NCBI GenBank assembly: GCA_023055425.1 | Contig: JALGPY010000001.1 | Location: 143,617,368 to 143,681,367, forward strand | DNA: 64,000 nucleotides | Direction: 5' to 3' | DNA from: Linanthus parryae | Taxonomy: Eukaryota > Streptophyta > Magnoliopsida > Ericales > Polemoniaceae | Shown: positions 50,866 to 62,916 of the stretch, one piece after another | Layout: every line of letters begins with the position of its first letter | How positions within the stretch are numbered: the stretch's first letter is position 1 | Translations under genes and position numbers: made by a program | Notes under the pieces: generated by a model | Seen by the model: the letters and a program-made list of their open reading frames with translations, nothing else | What the model was told of the DNA's origin: nothing | The model's database searches: none

Positions 50866-53101
50866 TGTAATACTCCGTATTTTTCGTAGGGATATTTTAG
50901 TTATTTTAACGGGTGAGAAAATTTACGCGCGCGCTCTCGCTTAAATATTTATCATCAATTCTAGCAAGTGTTATGCGGATTTATTTTTTCCTAACACCCT
51001 ATTTTTATCAACCAAAATTTGTTGCTCTTTCACAAATTATACTAGCAAAATCATTTATATAAATTTTTCCACTCTTCAATTTGGTACACCAAAACACTTT
51101 AAAATTTCCTCCTATCTTCTCCAACACAACTCTTCCATCTTCACAATGAGCTTCTTCCATAATATTTCCTACTATCTTCTCCAACAATACTCTTCAATCT
51201 TCTCTCATACACCACCATAAGCTTCTCCTACAAGATTTGACTTCCTTCCTCCACACTACTCTTCTCCTATAAATCATCCCTCCTATTCATCCCTCTTCAC
51301 CATCATCTTAATCACCAACACCACCATGGCCACCTTCATCACCACCACCTCTCAACTCTCAGTTTCCTCTCCATCTCTCCCTTTCTCACACTCTTTTCAA
51401 GAAAGAACAGAGCACTACAACAGCAGCAAACGGCAGGTAAGAAACCCAGCTGCCGCCACCACCACTGCCGCCGTTACCGACGGGAACAACATCCCGAAGC
51501 CACCATCATCACTTCAACTTCTCTTCTTTCTCCCTTCTCTCTCTCTCGCACCACTTTCTGATCAGACCCAGACGAAAAAGGGAGAAGAAGGCAGAAGCAG
51601 TAGCAGCAGAGCCATCTCCGCCACCACCGTCGGCCATTAAAACCGGCGAAAGCTTCGGGTGAAATCCACCCGAACCAAACAGAGCCACCCGCCCCTATCT
51701 CTCCACCTCTCTGGCCTCTAAGAGGTCCGAACAGGCCATTAGGATCATCGACCGGATCTGGGGAAGCCCCAATCACCGGCGTCGAGCTCCACTTTTCCGG
51801 CGAGTGTTTCGACAACCCGACCCGCTTCGTTTCTTGGTCGTTTCTTGCAATTCTTGGTGTGTGTAAGTCCTAAATCACCTCCTGAGTTGTTTTATGTAAT
51901 CAAAATCATGTCTTTATGCCTCGAATTCGTGTTTATATTGATCGATTTGAGAATTCATGTTTGGGGGAGCTAAGTGTACTTTAAGGAAGTTTTTTTCAAA
52001 TGCTTAGGGGTTGTGGGTGTCCTTTAATAAAGCTGTAGGGGGACTAGTTGTAGTTTAAGTATTCTGATATTATTGACATTTACATGGTTTAAATTATTAA
52101 TCTAATTGTTGATTAATTTATATTTCAACTAAATGGATAAAATAAATACTTTGTGAAAGTTCTATTTGTTTATAGTAAAATTGTTATAATAAAGTATTTT
52201 GTTAGCAAAACGAGCTAGTAAAGTATTTGTGTGTGTATAAATATGCATATATATGTATATATATATATATATATTAGTTTAAATAGAATATATGCATAAG
52301 ATTTGTCTACAAAGTTTATTTCAAATGAATAAATAGCTGAATGAATATTCTAATGAGAAAAGATATATTTTGAAAATTGGTTTAATGTCTGTTTTTCTTG
52401 AAAAATAAGCTATGAAAATATTATATGTATTTATTTGAAAAGTAATATTTGTTTTAATCATTTGGCACTTTATTTTTAATAAGCAATGAGTTTCAATAAT
52501 TATACACTAATATTTTATCAATAAATATAAATGTTTATTTAAGATTAAAATAACTCCTTAGTAAGTATTATTATAATTTTCTTATTATTACTAGTAGTTG
52601 TGATATTAAATAACTTTAAATATTTAGGGACTCGTAAAGAAAGTTGTTTTGATTATTCAAGTCATTTCAAGTATATTTCCTTATATACGCGTATATATAA
52701 GTGTATAACTTAAATACGAGCTTTATAGGGGAATCGTGAAATATGTAGTTAGTACTCGACGTAGTCGAACATTGGCATAAGGCTAATGCAGTGGCATAAT
52801 CAGAAATAACACCGTTGTGACTAGCTATTTGTAAACTGTAGGCGACGGATTTGTGGACATAGGCTTCGTCGACCATCCTACATACTAGCAGCTAAATCGT
52901 CTTCAGGTGAGTTCACATGCTTAGCCTAGTTAGCCGAGCTTCTTTCGTGTCAATATGTGATTTGTGTTTATTGTCTCAAAGTATACATGTGAGTCTACAT
53001 GCTTAGCCTAGCTAGCCTATCTTCCTTAGTGTCAAGTTGTGATATTTGTGATTTGTCTCAAGACATACTTGCGAGTTATATGCTTGGCCTCGTATGCCTG
53101 T
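50866..53101 (+). mobile_element. probable Ty3/gypsy LTR fragment (F), interrupted by element D
   Basis: It starts abruptly inside element E with TGTAATACTCCGTATTTTT, similar in style to starts of plant chromovirus (Tekay/Del-type) LTRs, which often read TGTAACACCCCG. A TATA box CCTATAAATC (51259-51268) is followed by a Thr/Ser/Pro-rich leader-like stretch (51326-51640 is open by composition) and then 1.2 kb of AT-rich sequence with a TA microsatellite near 52245-52275. No PBS, gag or second LTR is seen before element D cuts it at 53101. The identity as an LTR is inferred from the start motif, the TATA position and the absence of coding sequence. Confidence 0.4.
52910..53100 (+). repeat. tandem repeat, unit about 75-80 bp, cut by element D
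   Basis: Three copies of a unit with ATGCTTAGCCTAG(C/T)TAGCC, then TCTT...GTGTCAA, GTGATTTGTG and TGTCTCAAAG (starts near 52911, 52990 and 53071). The third copy (ATGCTTGGCCTCGTATGCC) is cut by the insertion of D. Confidence 0.7.
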
Positions 53102-53727
53102 TGTAGATACTGCTTTCTGACATGACAGATCTCGGCCACGTGGCGGCCATCCAGCACACCATATTGTGCTCCACACACACACGATCACCAGCCGAGCTGA
53201 TCCATGTGGGGGCTGCGAGACAGAGCCCTCGCATACCACTGCACGGGACTTGTAGGGACTTAGTGGTTTGGAGGCTAGAGTAAGCCCTGTCGCGTGCGAG
53301 CCAAGCCCGCACGCGAGCTTTAGTAACTGTTTTGAGAGATTTATGGCACGAGCTCCATAAACCCGGTCAATCCGGTCAAACCCGGTCAACCTCGTAACGG
53401 TTCCGGTATTCGCGCACCACGTGCTCTAACGGTTCCTATATACTCGGACGAACGTGCCGTTATGGTTAAGCTAATTAAGCCGCCATTAATGGGCGCATTA
53501 ACCACACTACAACGGTCACGTTCTCCAGTATATATATATCGTCAACCTTTCCATACAAAGGGGAACACACTGCCATACGCGGAAGCTCTGCCAAACCTCT
53601 GTCTCTCTCTCAGACATTTCTACTGACTTACTCTCTCCCTACACACACCCCTATTCTTCCTGTGCGATCCTTGATCCACTACACACGGTGCACACGGAGG
53701 TCTCCCCGCCGGAATCTCTTGTGCACA
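53102..53727 (+). repeat. 5' LTR of Tat element D
   Basis: 626 bp, TGTAGATACTGC to CTTGTGCACA, with the same GTATATATATATC TATA motif (53528-53540) as B. Confidence 0.95.
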
Positions 53728-53767
53728 TTTTGGTGAACCCGACGTGAACTTACCAGCAAAAGCAACC

Positions 53768-56380
53768 ATGTCTCAGGAGGATGATGTCAGCAACCGTTCG
53801 CCTTCCACCGAAACTCCCTCGGGAGACGAGACCCGCCGTACTCCGACGACTCCCGGCGAAGCACCGACGTTAGAGTCTCTGGACGCCACCGTCCAGAGTC
53901 AGGCGAAAGCTCTCAAATCCCAATCTGCGCAGCTAGAACAAATCTTGGCTGTTCTAGGCACCCTCGCGCCGAATCCTCCACCGGCTGCCGCTATCCCTCA
54001 AGGAGGAGGAACCCCTACCGCTCCAGGATTGGGAGTGCCATCCACACCTCCCAACCCTCATCTGCAGACTCCGCCGTCGGCTGCGCAACTGCCTTCGGTT
54101 CAAGGATCAACGACACAGATGCTGCCTCCTGCTGCTCACGCTCCTCAGCCCTCGGCTTTGGCGTCTAATCCAACTCTGCAGTACCCTTTGCCTTCCCCAA
54201 CGGTGATCTGGGGAAACGCGGGTACTCAGTATGCTCCCAATCCTCCAGCGGCATATGTGTCGCCACCGCCCACGGTGACCCCTCCAGCAACTACCGAGGG
54301 TAGCATTCCAGAGTGCATGACGTCTTTACAAAAGCGCGTGGACACCATCCTGGCTCATCAGTCATTCGCGGATACCATTATCCCGAAGCTAGACAATGAT
54401 CCACCTATTCCACGAGAGATCTATCTCATGCCTAACCCGGCGGGGTACAAGGCTCCCAAATGGGATAAGTTCGAAGACGTCAATGGAAACGCTCATGAGC
54501 ATGTCATGCGTTTCATCGACGTCATGGGTCCGTTCGGAGCCGATCCCAAACTACTGATGCGGGAGTTCCCAAAATCTCTTGGGAACGTAGCATACAAATG
54601 GTACCGGACATTGGAGTCCGGATCCGTGAAGACTTGGGACGACATGGTCCAAAAGTTCTATACCAAGTTCTTTCAAATGGAGGAGAAGGTGACGATGATC
54701 CATCTCTCGCGGATGTACCAGAAACGCGAGGAGGATGGGATCACCTTCATCAAGAAATTCCGGGCGAAATCTTTGGAGTGCAAAGATCCAATGCTCGAAA
54801 GCCGGCTCGTGGAGATATGCCTACAGTGCATGCGAGATGAATACAAAGGTATGCTCATCAATTTGCAAACACCTACGTTTTCAAAACTAATCGAATGCAC
54901 GAAGAACATCGAGCCCATAGTCGAGAGACAGAAAAAGAAGAACGCTTCGGAGCGACCTGCGAGCGGCACCACTTACAAGATCGGAAGGTTCAGCTACAAG
55001 CGGGGACGCGAAGCCGAGGTCAACACAGTTTCGCCCCAGAAGCAAGCGAAGGTTGTGAACTTCGATGTACCGCCTTTGCCATGCTCGGTAGAGGAAGCGA
55101 GTGATCTCTGCAAACAGTGGCGCAAGGACGGCGTTCTGCCACCACTCGAGAAAATACCCTCCAAAGAGATGGTGAGGGACCCTAAGTGGTGCGAGTACCA
55201 CGGTAAGATCATGCATCCCACCGCCGAGTGCAAGAAACTCAGGTTCGCGTTCGATCAGAAGATGAAGAACGGCGAGCTAATCGTCAGCGACAACAGGAAA
55301 GACGTGCGCAACAACCCACTTCCTGCCCATACAGAGCCAGGCTCGAAAGGCAAAGAGGTCGCCATGATCTCGATCGTAGACCTGGAGGAGGTCGCAGAGG
55401 ATGGTCTACCCATCATTGCTGAGGTCCATCAAGACGAAGATTATAGCATGGACACGGAAGATGAACGTGCCGACCGCATGAAAGGGTCGCACGGCTTCAA
55501 CAAATTCTTCGACGAGATGAATTTCTCCGAGAGGTGCCGGACTGATATGACAAAAGCAATCTTAAGGATAGCGGAGGACTACGAGGAGGACCTCGTGGTC
55601 TCCAACGGGAAAGTCATCAGGGCGTCTCGTTCCACAGAAAAGATCATGACCTTTTCTGCCAACGACAAGAAGACGGATGCGAGTCACCAGAGGCCTCTGT
55701 ACGTGACCGCCATCATCAATGGCGTCGAATTCAAGCGAGCATTCGTTGACGGAGGAGCAGCGGTTAATGTTGTTCCCCTCCACACACTGAAGCTAGCAGG
55801 GATCCCCGAGCATAAGGTAGTCAAACGTCCATCTCCACTGGTGGGATTCGGAAGCGACTCTAGAATGACGATCGGATGGATCCGCCTGGGCGTCCAGATT
55901 GGAAAGATCAAATGCTCGGCGAAGTTCTATGTCATAGACGCGAACACCACATACCACATGATCATAGGTCGAGCCTGGATTCATCGCTTCGATGCAGTCC
56001 CTTCGACGGCTCACCAGGTTATGAAAGCCATCTGGAACGACAGAATTGTCGAGATACCGGCTTCGATTAACCCGTTCAACTTGGACGAAGCACATCTTAG
56101 CGAGGCGGTGTGGTTCACCGAGATGGCGGACGAGCAAACACCCGGGCCTTTTAACCCTACTCCTTTACCTCTCTGGGAGGACATCAAGGACCAGTCACCT
56201 GCGGGCGTGATGGTGACGAGGGAAGATGCCAAGGAAAAGCCGCCTGCGCGCGAAGAGGCGCCACGTATCGCATATCATAGAAAGAATGTGTACACCTTGA
56301 AGAGGATCGCGAAGCATGACCCCGAGGGCAAGGAGATAGAGAGCTTCTACGCCAACGGGAAGAAATGCTATCGCATATGA
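53768..56380 (+). CDS. Gag-protease polyprotein, Tat element D
   Basis: 870 codons with intact frame. Gag domain (WYRTLESGSVKTWDDMVQKF near residue 278), Cys/His segment CEYHGKIMHPTAEC, and protease FVDGGAAVNVVPLHTLKL. It ends at TGA 56378-56380 with the context ATA TGA AGG TGC, as in A and B. It can still produce Gag even though its pol is broken. Confidence 0.95.
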   Translation: MSQEDDVSNRSPSTETPSGDETRRTPTTPGEAPTLESLDATVQSQAKALKSQSAQLEQILAVLGTLAPNPPPAAAIPQGGGTPTAPGLGVPSTPPNPHLQTPPSAAQLPSVQGSTTQMLPPAAHAPQPSALASNPTLQYPLPSPTVIWGNAGTQYAPNPPAAYVSPPPTVTPPATTEGSIPECMTSLQKRVDTILAHQSFADTIIPKLDNDPPIPREIYLMPNPAGYKAPKWDKFEDVNGNAHEHVMRFIDVMGPFGADPKLLMREFPKSLGNVAYKWYRTLESGSVKTWDDMVQKFYTKFFQMEEKVTMIHLSRMYQKREEDGITFIKKFRAKSLECKDPMLESRLVEICLQCMRDEYKGMLINLQTPTFSKLIECTKNIEPIVERQKKKNASERPASGTTYKIGRFSYKRGREAEVNTVSPQKQAKVVNFDVPPLPCSVEEASDLCKQWRKDGVLPPLEKIPSKEMVRDPKWCEYHGKIMHPTAECKKLRFAFDQKMKNGELIVSDNRKDVRNNPLPAHTEPGSKGKEVAMISIVDLEEVAEDGLPIIAEVHQDEDYSMDTEDERADRMKGSHGFNKFFDEMNFSERCRTDMTKAILRIAEDYEEDLVVSNGKVIRASRSTEKIMTFSANDKKTDASHQRPLYVTAIINGVEFKRAFVDGGAAVNVVPLHTLKLAGIPEHKVVKRPSPLVGFGSDSRMTIGWIRLGVQIGKIKCSAKFYVIDANTTYHMIIGRAWIHRFDAVPSTAHQVMKAIWNDRIVEIPASINPFNLDEAHLSEAVWFTEMADEQTPGPFNPTPLPLWEDIKDQSPAGVMVTREDAKEKPPAREEAPRIAYHRKNVYTLKRIAKHDPEGKEIESFYANGKKCYRI

Positions 56381-59300
56381 AGGTGCGCGGGGATGTCCTC
56401 ACACGGACACGGGGATGTCCCTGGGCAAATCAATCAAATCGAGCAAGTCGCGCTAACGGAAGAGCCAACACAAGGCACTCCAGACGAGAAAATCAAAGAA
56501 GCGCCTGAATGCATGGAAGACAGGCCAAGACCGCAAAAGCAAGAACTAAAGGAAGTATCCCTCAGCCCGAACGAGGAAAAGAAAAGGCCGGTCTTCTTGA
56601 GCGCGGACCTCACAAGCGAAGAGGAACAAGGACTACTGCAGCTCCTGACTGAGTACAAGGACGTGTTCGCGTGGGAATATGATGAGATGCCAGGTCTGGA
56701 TACAAGCATCACCATGCACCGTTTAGACATCATCCCAGGGTCTAAACCGGTCAAGCAGAGCACCAGAAGCTTCAGGCCAGAACTCAACGTGAAGATCAAA
56801 CAGGAGATCGTCAAACTCCTAGATGCCAAATTCATAGAGCCAAATCATCATCCCACATGGCTGGCCAACATCGTGCCGGTGGTGAAGAAGAACGGACAGC
56901 TTCGCATCTGCGTGGACTTCCGAGATCTCAATCGCTTCTGCCCTAAGGACGATTTCCCACTGCCCAACATCGATTTGCTTATCGATTCAACAGCAGGCCA
57001 TCGCATGTTCAGTTTCATGGACGGTTTCAGCGGATACAATCAAATCAAGATGGATCCCGATGATGCGCGGAAAACTGCATTCATCACTCCTGTGGGGGTA
57101 TTCAACTACACGGTGATGCCGTTCGGTCTTAAGAACGCGGGCGCAACCTATCAGCGGGCCATGATGGCTCTATTCCACGACATGATGCACAAAGAAGTGG
57201 AATTTTATGTGGATGACCTGGTGGTCAAATCCAAGCACGAAGCGGATCACCTTGCAGACCTGCGAAAGGTGTTCAACAGGTGCAGAAGCTTTCAACTGAA
57301 AATGAACCCCATGAAATGCGCGTTCGGCGTGACCTCGGGGAAGTTCTTGGGATGTGTAGTCCATCGCCAGGGGATCGAGCCTGACCCTGCGAAAGTGTCG
57401 GCCATCACCAGCATGACGCCTCCCCACAATCAAAGTACCTTGAAGACGTTCTTGGGAAAGCTGTCGTATCTGCGGAGATTCATTCCAGCAATTGCAGAAA
57501 TCACATGCTGTTTCAGCACTCTTCTTAAGAAGGACGCCGCATACAACTGGGCTCCGGACCATGAGGCCGAAAGAATTACTCACATCCTCAAAGATAATGA
57601 TCGCGCCTCAATTGGGATCACCGCTTCTGCTATATCTCACATCAACAAGGAGATCTATAGGAGCACTCTTGGCTCAGGAGTACGAAGGTCAAGAGAGGCC
57701 CATCTACTATATCTCTCGCATTGTGCAGCCTGCTGAATCAAGGTACACAGACATCGAACGTCACTGCCTTGCCTTATTCTTTGTGATACAAAAGTTGAGA
57801 CACTATTTTGCATCACACAAAGTAGTGGTGGTCACCAAGAGCGACCCCATAAGATATTTGCTAACTCACACTACTCCGGGTGGGAGACTGGCGAAATGGT
57901 ACATGACCATCTCTCAATACGATATCACATGCGTAAAACCAAGAGCGATCAAGTCGCAGGCGGTAGCGGATCTGCTGGCACAGTTTCCCGACAACAGCCA
58001 TGAACCTGTGATCGAAGAAGAGCTCGAAGGCCCTGAAATCTACGCAATCGACGTGCCCTATTGGACCCTCCACTTCGACGGTTCGTCAACCAGGAAGGGC
58101 GGAGGCATTGGGATAGTCCTGACAAAACCAGATGGGGAAGTCATACAGATGTCCGCAAAGCTCAACTTCGCAGTCACAAACAACGAAGCGGAATACGAGG
58201 CTCTTATCGCGGGGCTCCGTGCGGCAAAGGCCTTAGAAGTGAGCAACTTAACAGTCATGGGAGATTCCAAGCTGATTGTTAAGCAAGCCTCGGGCGAATA
58301 TGGTTTGAAGGAGATCAACCTCCTGTCTTATCGTACTCTAGTACAGAAACTGATGCAACAATTCTGCGATGTGAAGTACGAGCACAAGCCTCGAGCAGAC
58401 AACAGGCACGCAGACGCCTTAGCAACTCTGGGATCTAAGGTCAGCATAGACAAGTGCCCTGCAAGGATTTCCATCGAGGTGCGAACTTCGTCAGCATTAG
58501 CAGAAGGTGTGTGCGACGACGAACACATGGATGATGCAGACTGGCGGAAAGCAATCCTGCAAGCCATTACGAAAGGCACCAGCAGCGAAAGCTGGGCACT
58601 CACAAAAGGATACTGCATCCACGACAACACCCTTTATTACAAGGGTCCTGGAGGAATACTCATGCGGTGTGTCTCCGAGCAAGAGGGACAACAGCTGTTA
58701 GAAAAGATTCACCAACACGCTTGCGGAGAAAGCGAGGTGTCAATCTACAGAAAGGCTCAGAGATATGGCATTCATTGGCCAGGCATGTCAACAGCCGCAG
58801 CCCTGATACAAGGGAAGTGCGAAAGTTGCGCGCTAATCAAAGACTCTCTACTCGTCGCCCTAACCGATGACGACACGGACTGGAGGAAGCCACTGTTCGA
58901 TTTCCTCACCCACGGCACCATGCCCGAGTCAAGAAAAGAGGCCGAAAAATTGAAAAGGAAAGCGCCTCGATACGTGGTACAGGAAAACCTGCTTTGGCGA
59001 AAAGGTCACGAGGGCAACTTGCTGCGATGCCTAGACGGCAGAGAAGCACAAGAAGTCATGGACCTTTCTCATCAGGTGGAGCATCAAGGAGGTGCGAAAT
59101 TATGCAGACAGCTCCTCTCAATTGGATACTTCTGGCCCACCATGGAAGTCGATTGCCGCACCAAAGTGCGACGCTGCCAAGAATGCCAATTCAAAGGGAA
59201 CCTAGTGCATGCTCCCGCCGTGGACTTACATGCATTAGGGACGCCATGGCCATTTCACACATGGGCTCTGGACTTCATCGGTCCCATCCGACCAACGTCG

Positions 59301-60104
59301 CATGGGAACCACTTCATTCTCACCGCAACCGAGCTGTTCACTAAGTGGGTGGAAGCAATACCACTAAATACGGCAAATGCGCTAGCTGTGGTCAATTTCA
59401 TTCAGGAAAGCATCATATGCAGGTTCGGAATCCCAAACACCATTCTTTCAGATAACGGTACTCCTTTTGTTAATCGCCAGGTAGCTGCGAAATTAGCGGA
59501 GTACAACGTCAGGCAGATATGTTCTACCCCCTACTACCCAAAGGGAAACGGACAGGCCGAAGCGACTAACAAGACGCTGTTGAGAATATTGAGCAAAATG
59601 GTCGCAGACGATCACAAGAAGTGGGCCGACTCTCTCAGCATAGCTCTGTGGGCCTACAGAACTTCTCCAAGGACACCCACAGGGGCCTCGCCATTTCTGC
59701 TATGTTATGGGGCCGAAGCTGTGGTACCTGCGGAGGTCAGAGTCAACTCGGCAAGGCTGGCCTTTCATGCACTCTATGAAAATCAACGCGATCATGACTT
59801 AATCTTGCTGGAAGAAAAGCGAGAACAAGCCAAAAGGACTAACAAGCGGTACCAGGAAAGAATCGCTCGCGCCTACAACAAGACAGTCCAGCGAAGGGAT
59901 TTCGCAGTCGGAGATCTGGTCTTGCGCGCATCCGACCACTGCATGCGAGAAGCAACTCACCCAAAGTTCGCAGCTAATTGGGAAGGACCCTTCGAAGTCA
60001 CGGACGTCTTCGATAGTGGCTACTGCAGCATACGAAGGTTGCACGGTACCGCCTCAACTCCCAGTTCAATCAATATGCGCTGGATCAAGAAGTACTATCC
60101 CTGA
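56381..60104 (+). pseudogene. pol of Tat element D, frameshifted between RT and RNase H
   Basis: Open from the codon after the TGA through RT, with an intact YVDD (MMHKEVEFYVDDLVVKS). Near 57567-57577 about 14 bases present in B are missing (after NWAPDHEA), so the frame runs into unrelated codons to a stop at 57736. The correct frame resumes at about 57576 (ELLTSSKIMIAPQLGSPLLL) and stays open through both RNase H domains, both zinc-binding modules and integrase (ALDFIGP, LSDNGTP, GQAEATNK) to the stop at 60104. Apart from this deletion it is as well preserved as B. Confidence 0.95.
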
Positions 60105-60172
60105 CTTCTCTCATTTCGTACGTTTTACGATAACGTGTTTAATGTCTCATGTGGCTATGATTTACGCAACCT

Positions 60173-60251
60173 CCTCTCCCATATGAGAGGATTGTAATCC
60201 CATCTCTCCCATATGAGAGCATTATAATAAAAGAATTCTCCCAAATGAGAA
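60173..60251 (+). promoter_or_regulatory. three hairpins with AATAAA downstream of pol, element D
   Basis: CCTCTC-CCATAT-GAGAGG (60173-60190), CTCTC-CCATAT-GAGAG (60204-60219) and TTCTC-CCAAAT-GAGAA (60236-60251), with AATAAA between the last two, as in B. Confidence 0.65.
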
Positions 60252-60329
60252 GTTCATATTTCTAGCTGTTTATGTTGCTCTAGTTAATTTGTTATTACTG
60301 TTGACAATGGTTTATGCGCTGCAACAGCA

Positions 60330-61560
60330 ATTTATACAAACTGCGATCTTAAGTGATCATCTAAGCCTATCTCTAACGATAGCAGCCAATGCAATACGAT
60401 CTTAAGTGATCATCTAAGCCTATCTCTAACGATAGCAACCAATGCAATACGATCTTAAGTGATCATCTAAGCCTATCTCTAACGATAGCAGCCAATGCAA
60501 ATACGATCTTAAGTGATCATCTAAGCCTATCTCTAACGATAGCAGCCAACACAAATGCGATCTTAAGTGATCATCTAAGCCTATCTCTAACGATAGCAGC
60601 CAATGCAAATACGATCTTAAGTGATCATCTAAGCCTATCTCTAACGATAGCAGCCAACACAAATGCGATCTTAAGTGATCATCTAAGCCTATCTCTAACG
60701 ATAGCAGCCAATGCAAATACGATCTTAAGTGATCATCTAAGCCTATCTCTAACGATAGCAGCCAACACAAATGCGATCTTAGGTGATCATTCAAGCCTAT
60801 CTCTCACGATAGCAGCCAATGCAAATGCGATCTTAATTGATCATGTAAAGCCTATCTCTAACGATAGCAGCCAACACAAATGCGATCTTAGGTGATCATT
60901 CAAGCCTATCTCTCACGATAGCAGCCAATGCAAATGCGATCTTAATTGATCATGTAAAGCCTATCCCTGACGATAGCAGCTAAACGCAAATGCGATTTTA
61001 ATTAATCATCTAAAGCCTATCTCTCACGATAGAAACCAATTCAAATGCGATCTTGATTGATCTTGTAAAGCCTATCCCTTACGATAGCAGCGAAACGCAA
61101 ATGCGATCTCGATCGATCATCTAAGCCTATCTCTCAAGATAGCAGTCTATACAAGTGCGATCTCAAGCCTATCTGTTACGATAGCGACTCATACATAAAA
61201 CAATTTTACCTGAGCTTCTCAAGCCTATCTGTTACGATAGCAACTTATATGCAAAGTGATTTTTTGTTGATCACAAAAGCCTCTGTTATGATGGCAACGC
61301 ATGCGCAAGATGATCTTACTGGATCTTCTAAAAGTCTATCTGTTGCGATAGCAATTTATGCGAGAAACGATCTCAAGCAGTTCGCTCATAAAGCCTATCT
61401 TTTGTGATAGCAGTTCGCATCACTTAATGATCTTAATTGATCTGATAAAGACTATCTGTTACGATAGCAATGTTGTAAACATAATCTTAAATAGTTTACG
61501 ATGGCCAATTGCAAGCCCATCCGCCGAGATGGCACAGCTGCGAAGATACGATCTCGAACG
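60330..61560 (+). repeat. 54-bp tandem repeat tract with 108-bp higher order, element D
   Basis: About 22 units (AAGCCTATCTCTAACGATAG, CAGCCAATGCAAATACGATC, TTAAGTGATCATCT). From about 60480 to 60790 two unit variants (CCAATGCAAATAC and CCAACACAAATGC) alternate, giving a 108-bp period; a second duplication covers about 60770-60960. Units beyond 61000 are diverged. Confidence 0.9.
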
Positions 61561-62119
61561 ATCTAGCAAAACACCCGCGAATCAATATATCGCAGATACG
61601 AAACAATCACATAGCATTATGCAAGGCGAAATGTGCCGAAACGCATGCGAAATTGTATTTGTTGTAAAGAGACAGCAGATAATACAGAAAACTATTTATC
61701 ATTACGAGTCAAATGACTTACAATTTGTCTGTCTAGATAGCAGCTTACAAACGAAAAGCTCGAATCTAACTACGCAGCCAACATGGCTTACAATACATTC
61801 GAAAAGTGGCTGGTAAGCCAGCAGAGACGCAGTACGGAAACCCGGACTGCAAAGGATGAACCCACCGGTTTCAAAAACCGGCTACGCAAAGCCCAGATCT
61901 GCGGGTGAACATCTGTAGCAGAGGGGATCTTGCTCTAAAAGAGCCACATGAAGCCATACGCTCGAGATCCCGCTATCCGACAAGACCGTTGTCAGATATG
62001 CACCCCATAACATTTGCCCAAGGAGCCACCGGTTCCGGCGATCCACAGGCAAGCAGAAGCTCCAAAGGGCAAGGGCTCCTTGTAGACGGGGATGAACGCG
62101 ACGGTTCGTCACCCCGGGC
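61561..62119. other. conserved non-coding spacer of element D
   Basis: Homologous to the spacers in B (24931-25490) and A. Nothing else recognised. Confidence 0.6.
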
Positions 62120-62467
62120 TCACAAACATGAAAGTGACGGATTCTTCTTCGGAGATGCTGAAGAAGAATTCCGCCGTTCATTACGAGACGGTAGCACGGT
62201 CACTTCGGCGCTGCACCTCGCCACGAGGCGGCCGGAAACATGACCTGCACACATAATACACGAAGAAACTTCTTCGAATACGCATGAGATATTATCTGCA
62301 TCTTCTTTATGATGGTTATAAAGAGCAATAAGCCTCATAAAGTGGATCTTGGAAACTATTTCTATAGCACAAAGCGCAAACTCAGGATTCAAAGCTTGAA
62401 GTTGCCATGAATCAACGAAAAACAAGCGTTGAAGCCAGCAGTCGTAAGGACTCACGGCAAAGCACAT
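62120..62467 (-). CDS. small conserved antisense ORF, element D copy
   Basis: 115 codons from ATG 62467, close to the B copy over the first 100 residues (MCFAVSPYDCWLQRLFFVDS, CAIEIVSKIHFMRLI, CSAEVTVLPSRNERR) but different in the last 15 (SPKKNPSLSCL). A minus-strand TATATAAA lies at 62503-62510. Function unknown. Confidence 0.45.
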   Translation of the reverse strand: MCFAVSPYDCWLQRLFFVDSWQLQALNPEFALCAIEIVSKIHFMRLIALYNHHKEDADNISCVFEEVSSCIMCAGHVSGRLVARCSAEVTVLPSRNERRNSSSASPKKNPSLSCL

Positions 62468-62916
62468 GTTTGGGATGAAGAACCCAAATAGCAAAGACGG
62501 GGTTTATATAGACCCTGTACAGACTCTTTGGTTGCCCAAGATGAGTCAGCAAAATTCAAAAAGAGGGTAAGTTCAATCACTTACGCCTTGAAAAGCGGTA
62601 ACAATCAATTACCCTACTAAAGGCTACGACGATTCAGTTGCGTATCCTAATAAATGACGGATAGTCATGATTCGGATGGACTTCCCAACGGAAGCGTGCT
62701 TATCTGCCGATAAATTAGCGCGAAAATCAAGCAAAGAATCAATTGCTGATGTCATAATTGGATATGCACAGAAATGTCCAATTAAATCCCGGGAAAAGGG
62801 CAAAACGGGAAGTTCATTGTTCTTGTTAAAAAAAAAGGGGAGAAACCCTAGCAACATTACATTAATGTTCAAAATGTTACATTAATGTTTCAGCTATTTC
62901 TGCAAGATTCGAAAAA

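Noticed and set aside
51326..51640. 104-codon ORF starting in a good ATG context (ACCACCATGGCC)
   Set aside because: Low-complexity Ser/Thr/Pro product, behind a TATA box in what looks like an LTR leader; no conserved domain.
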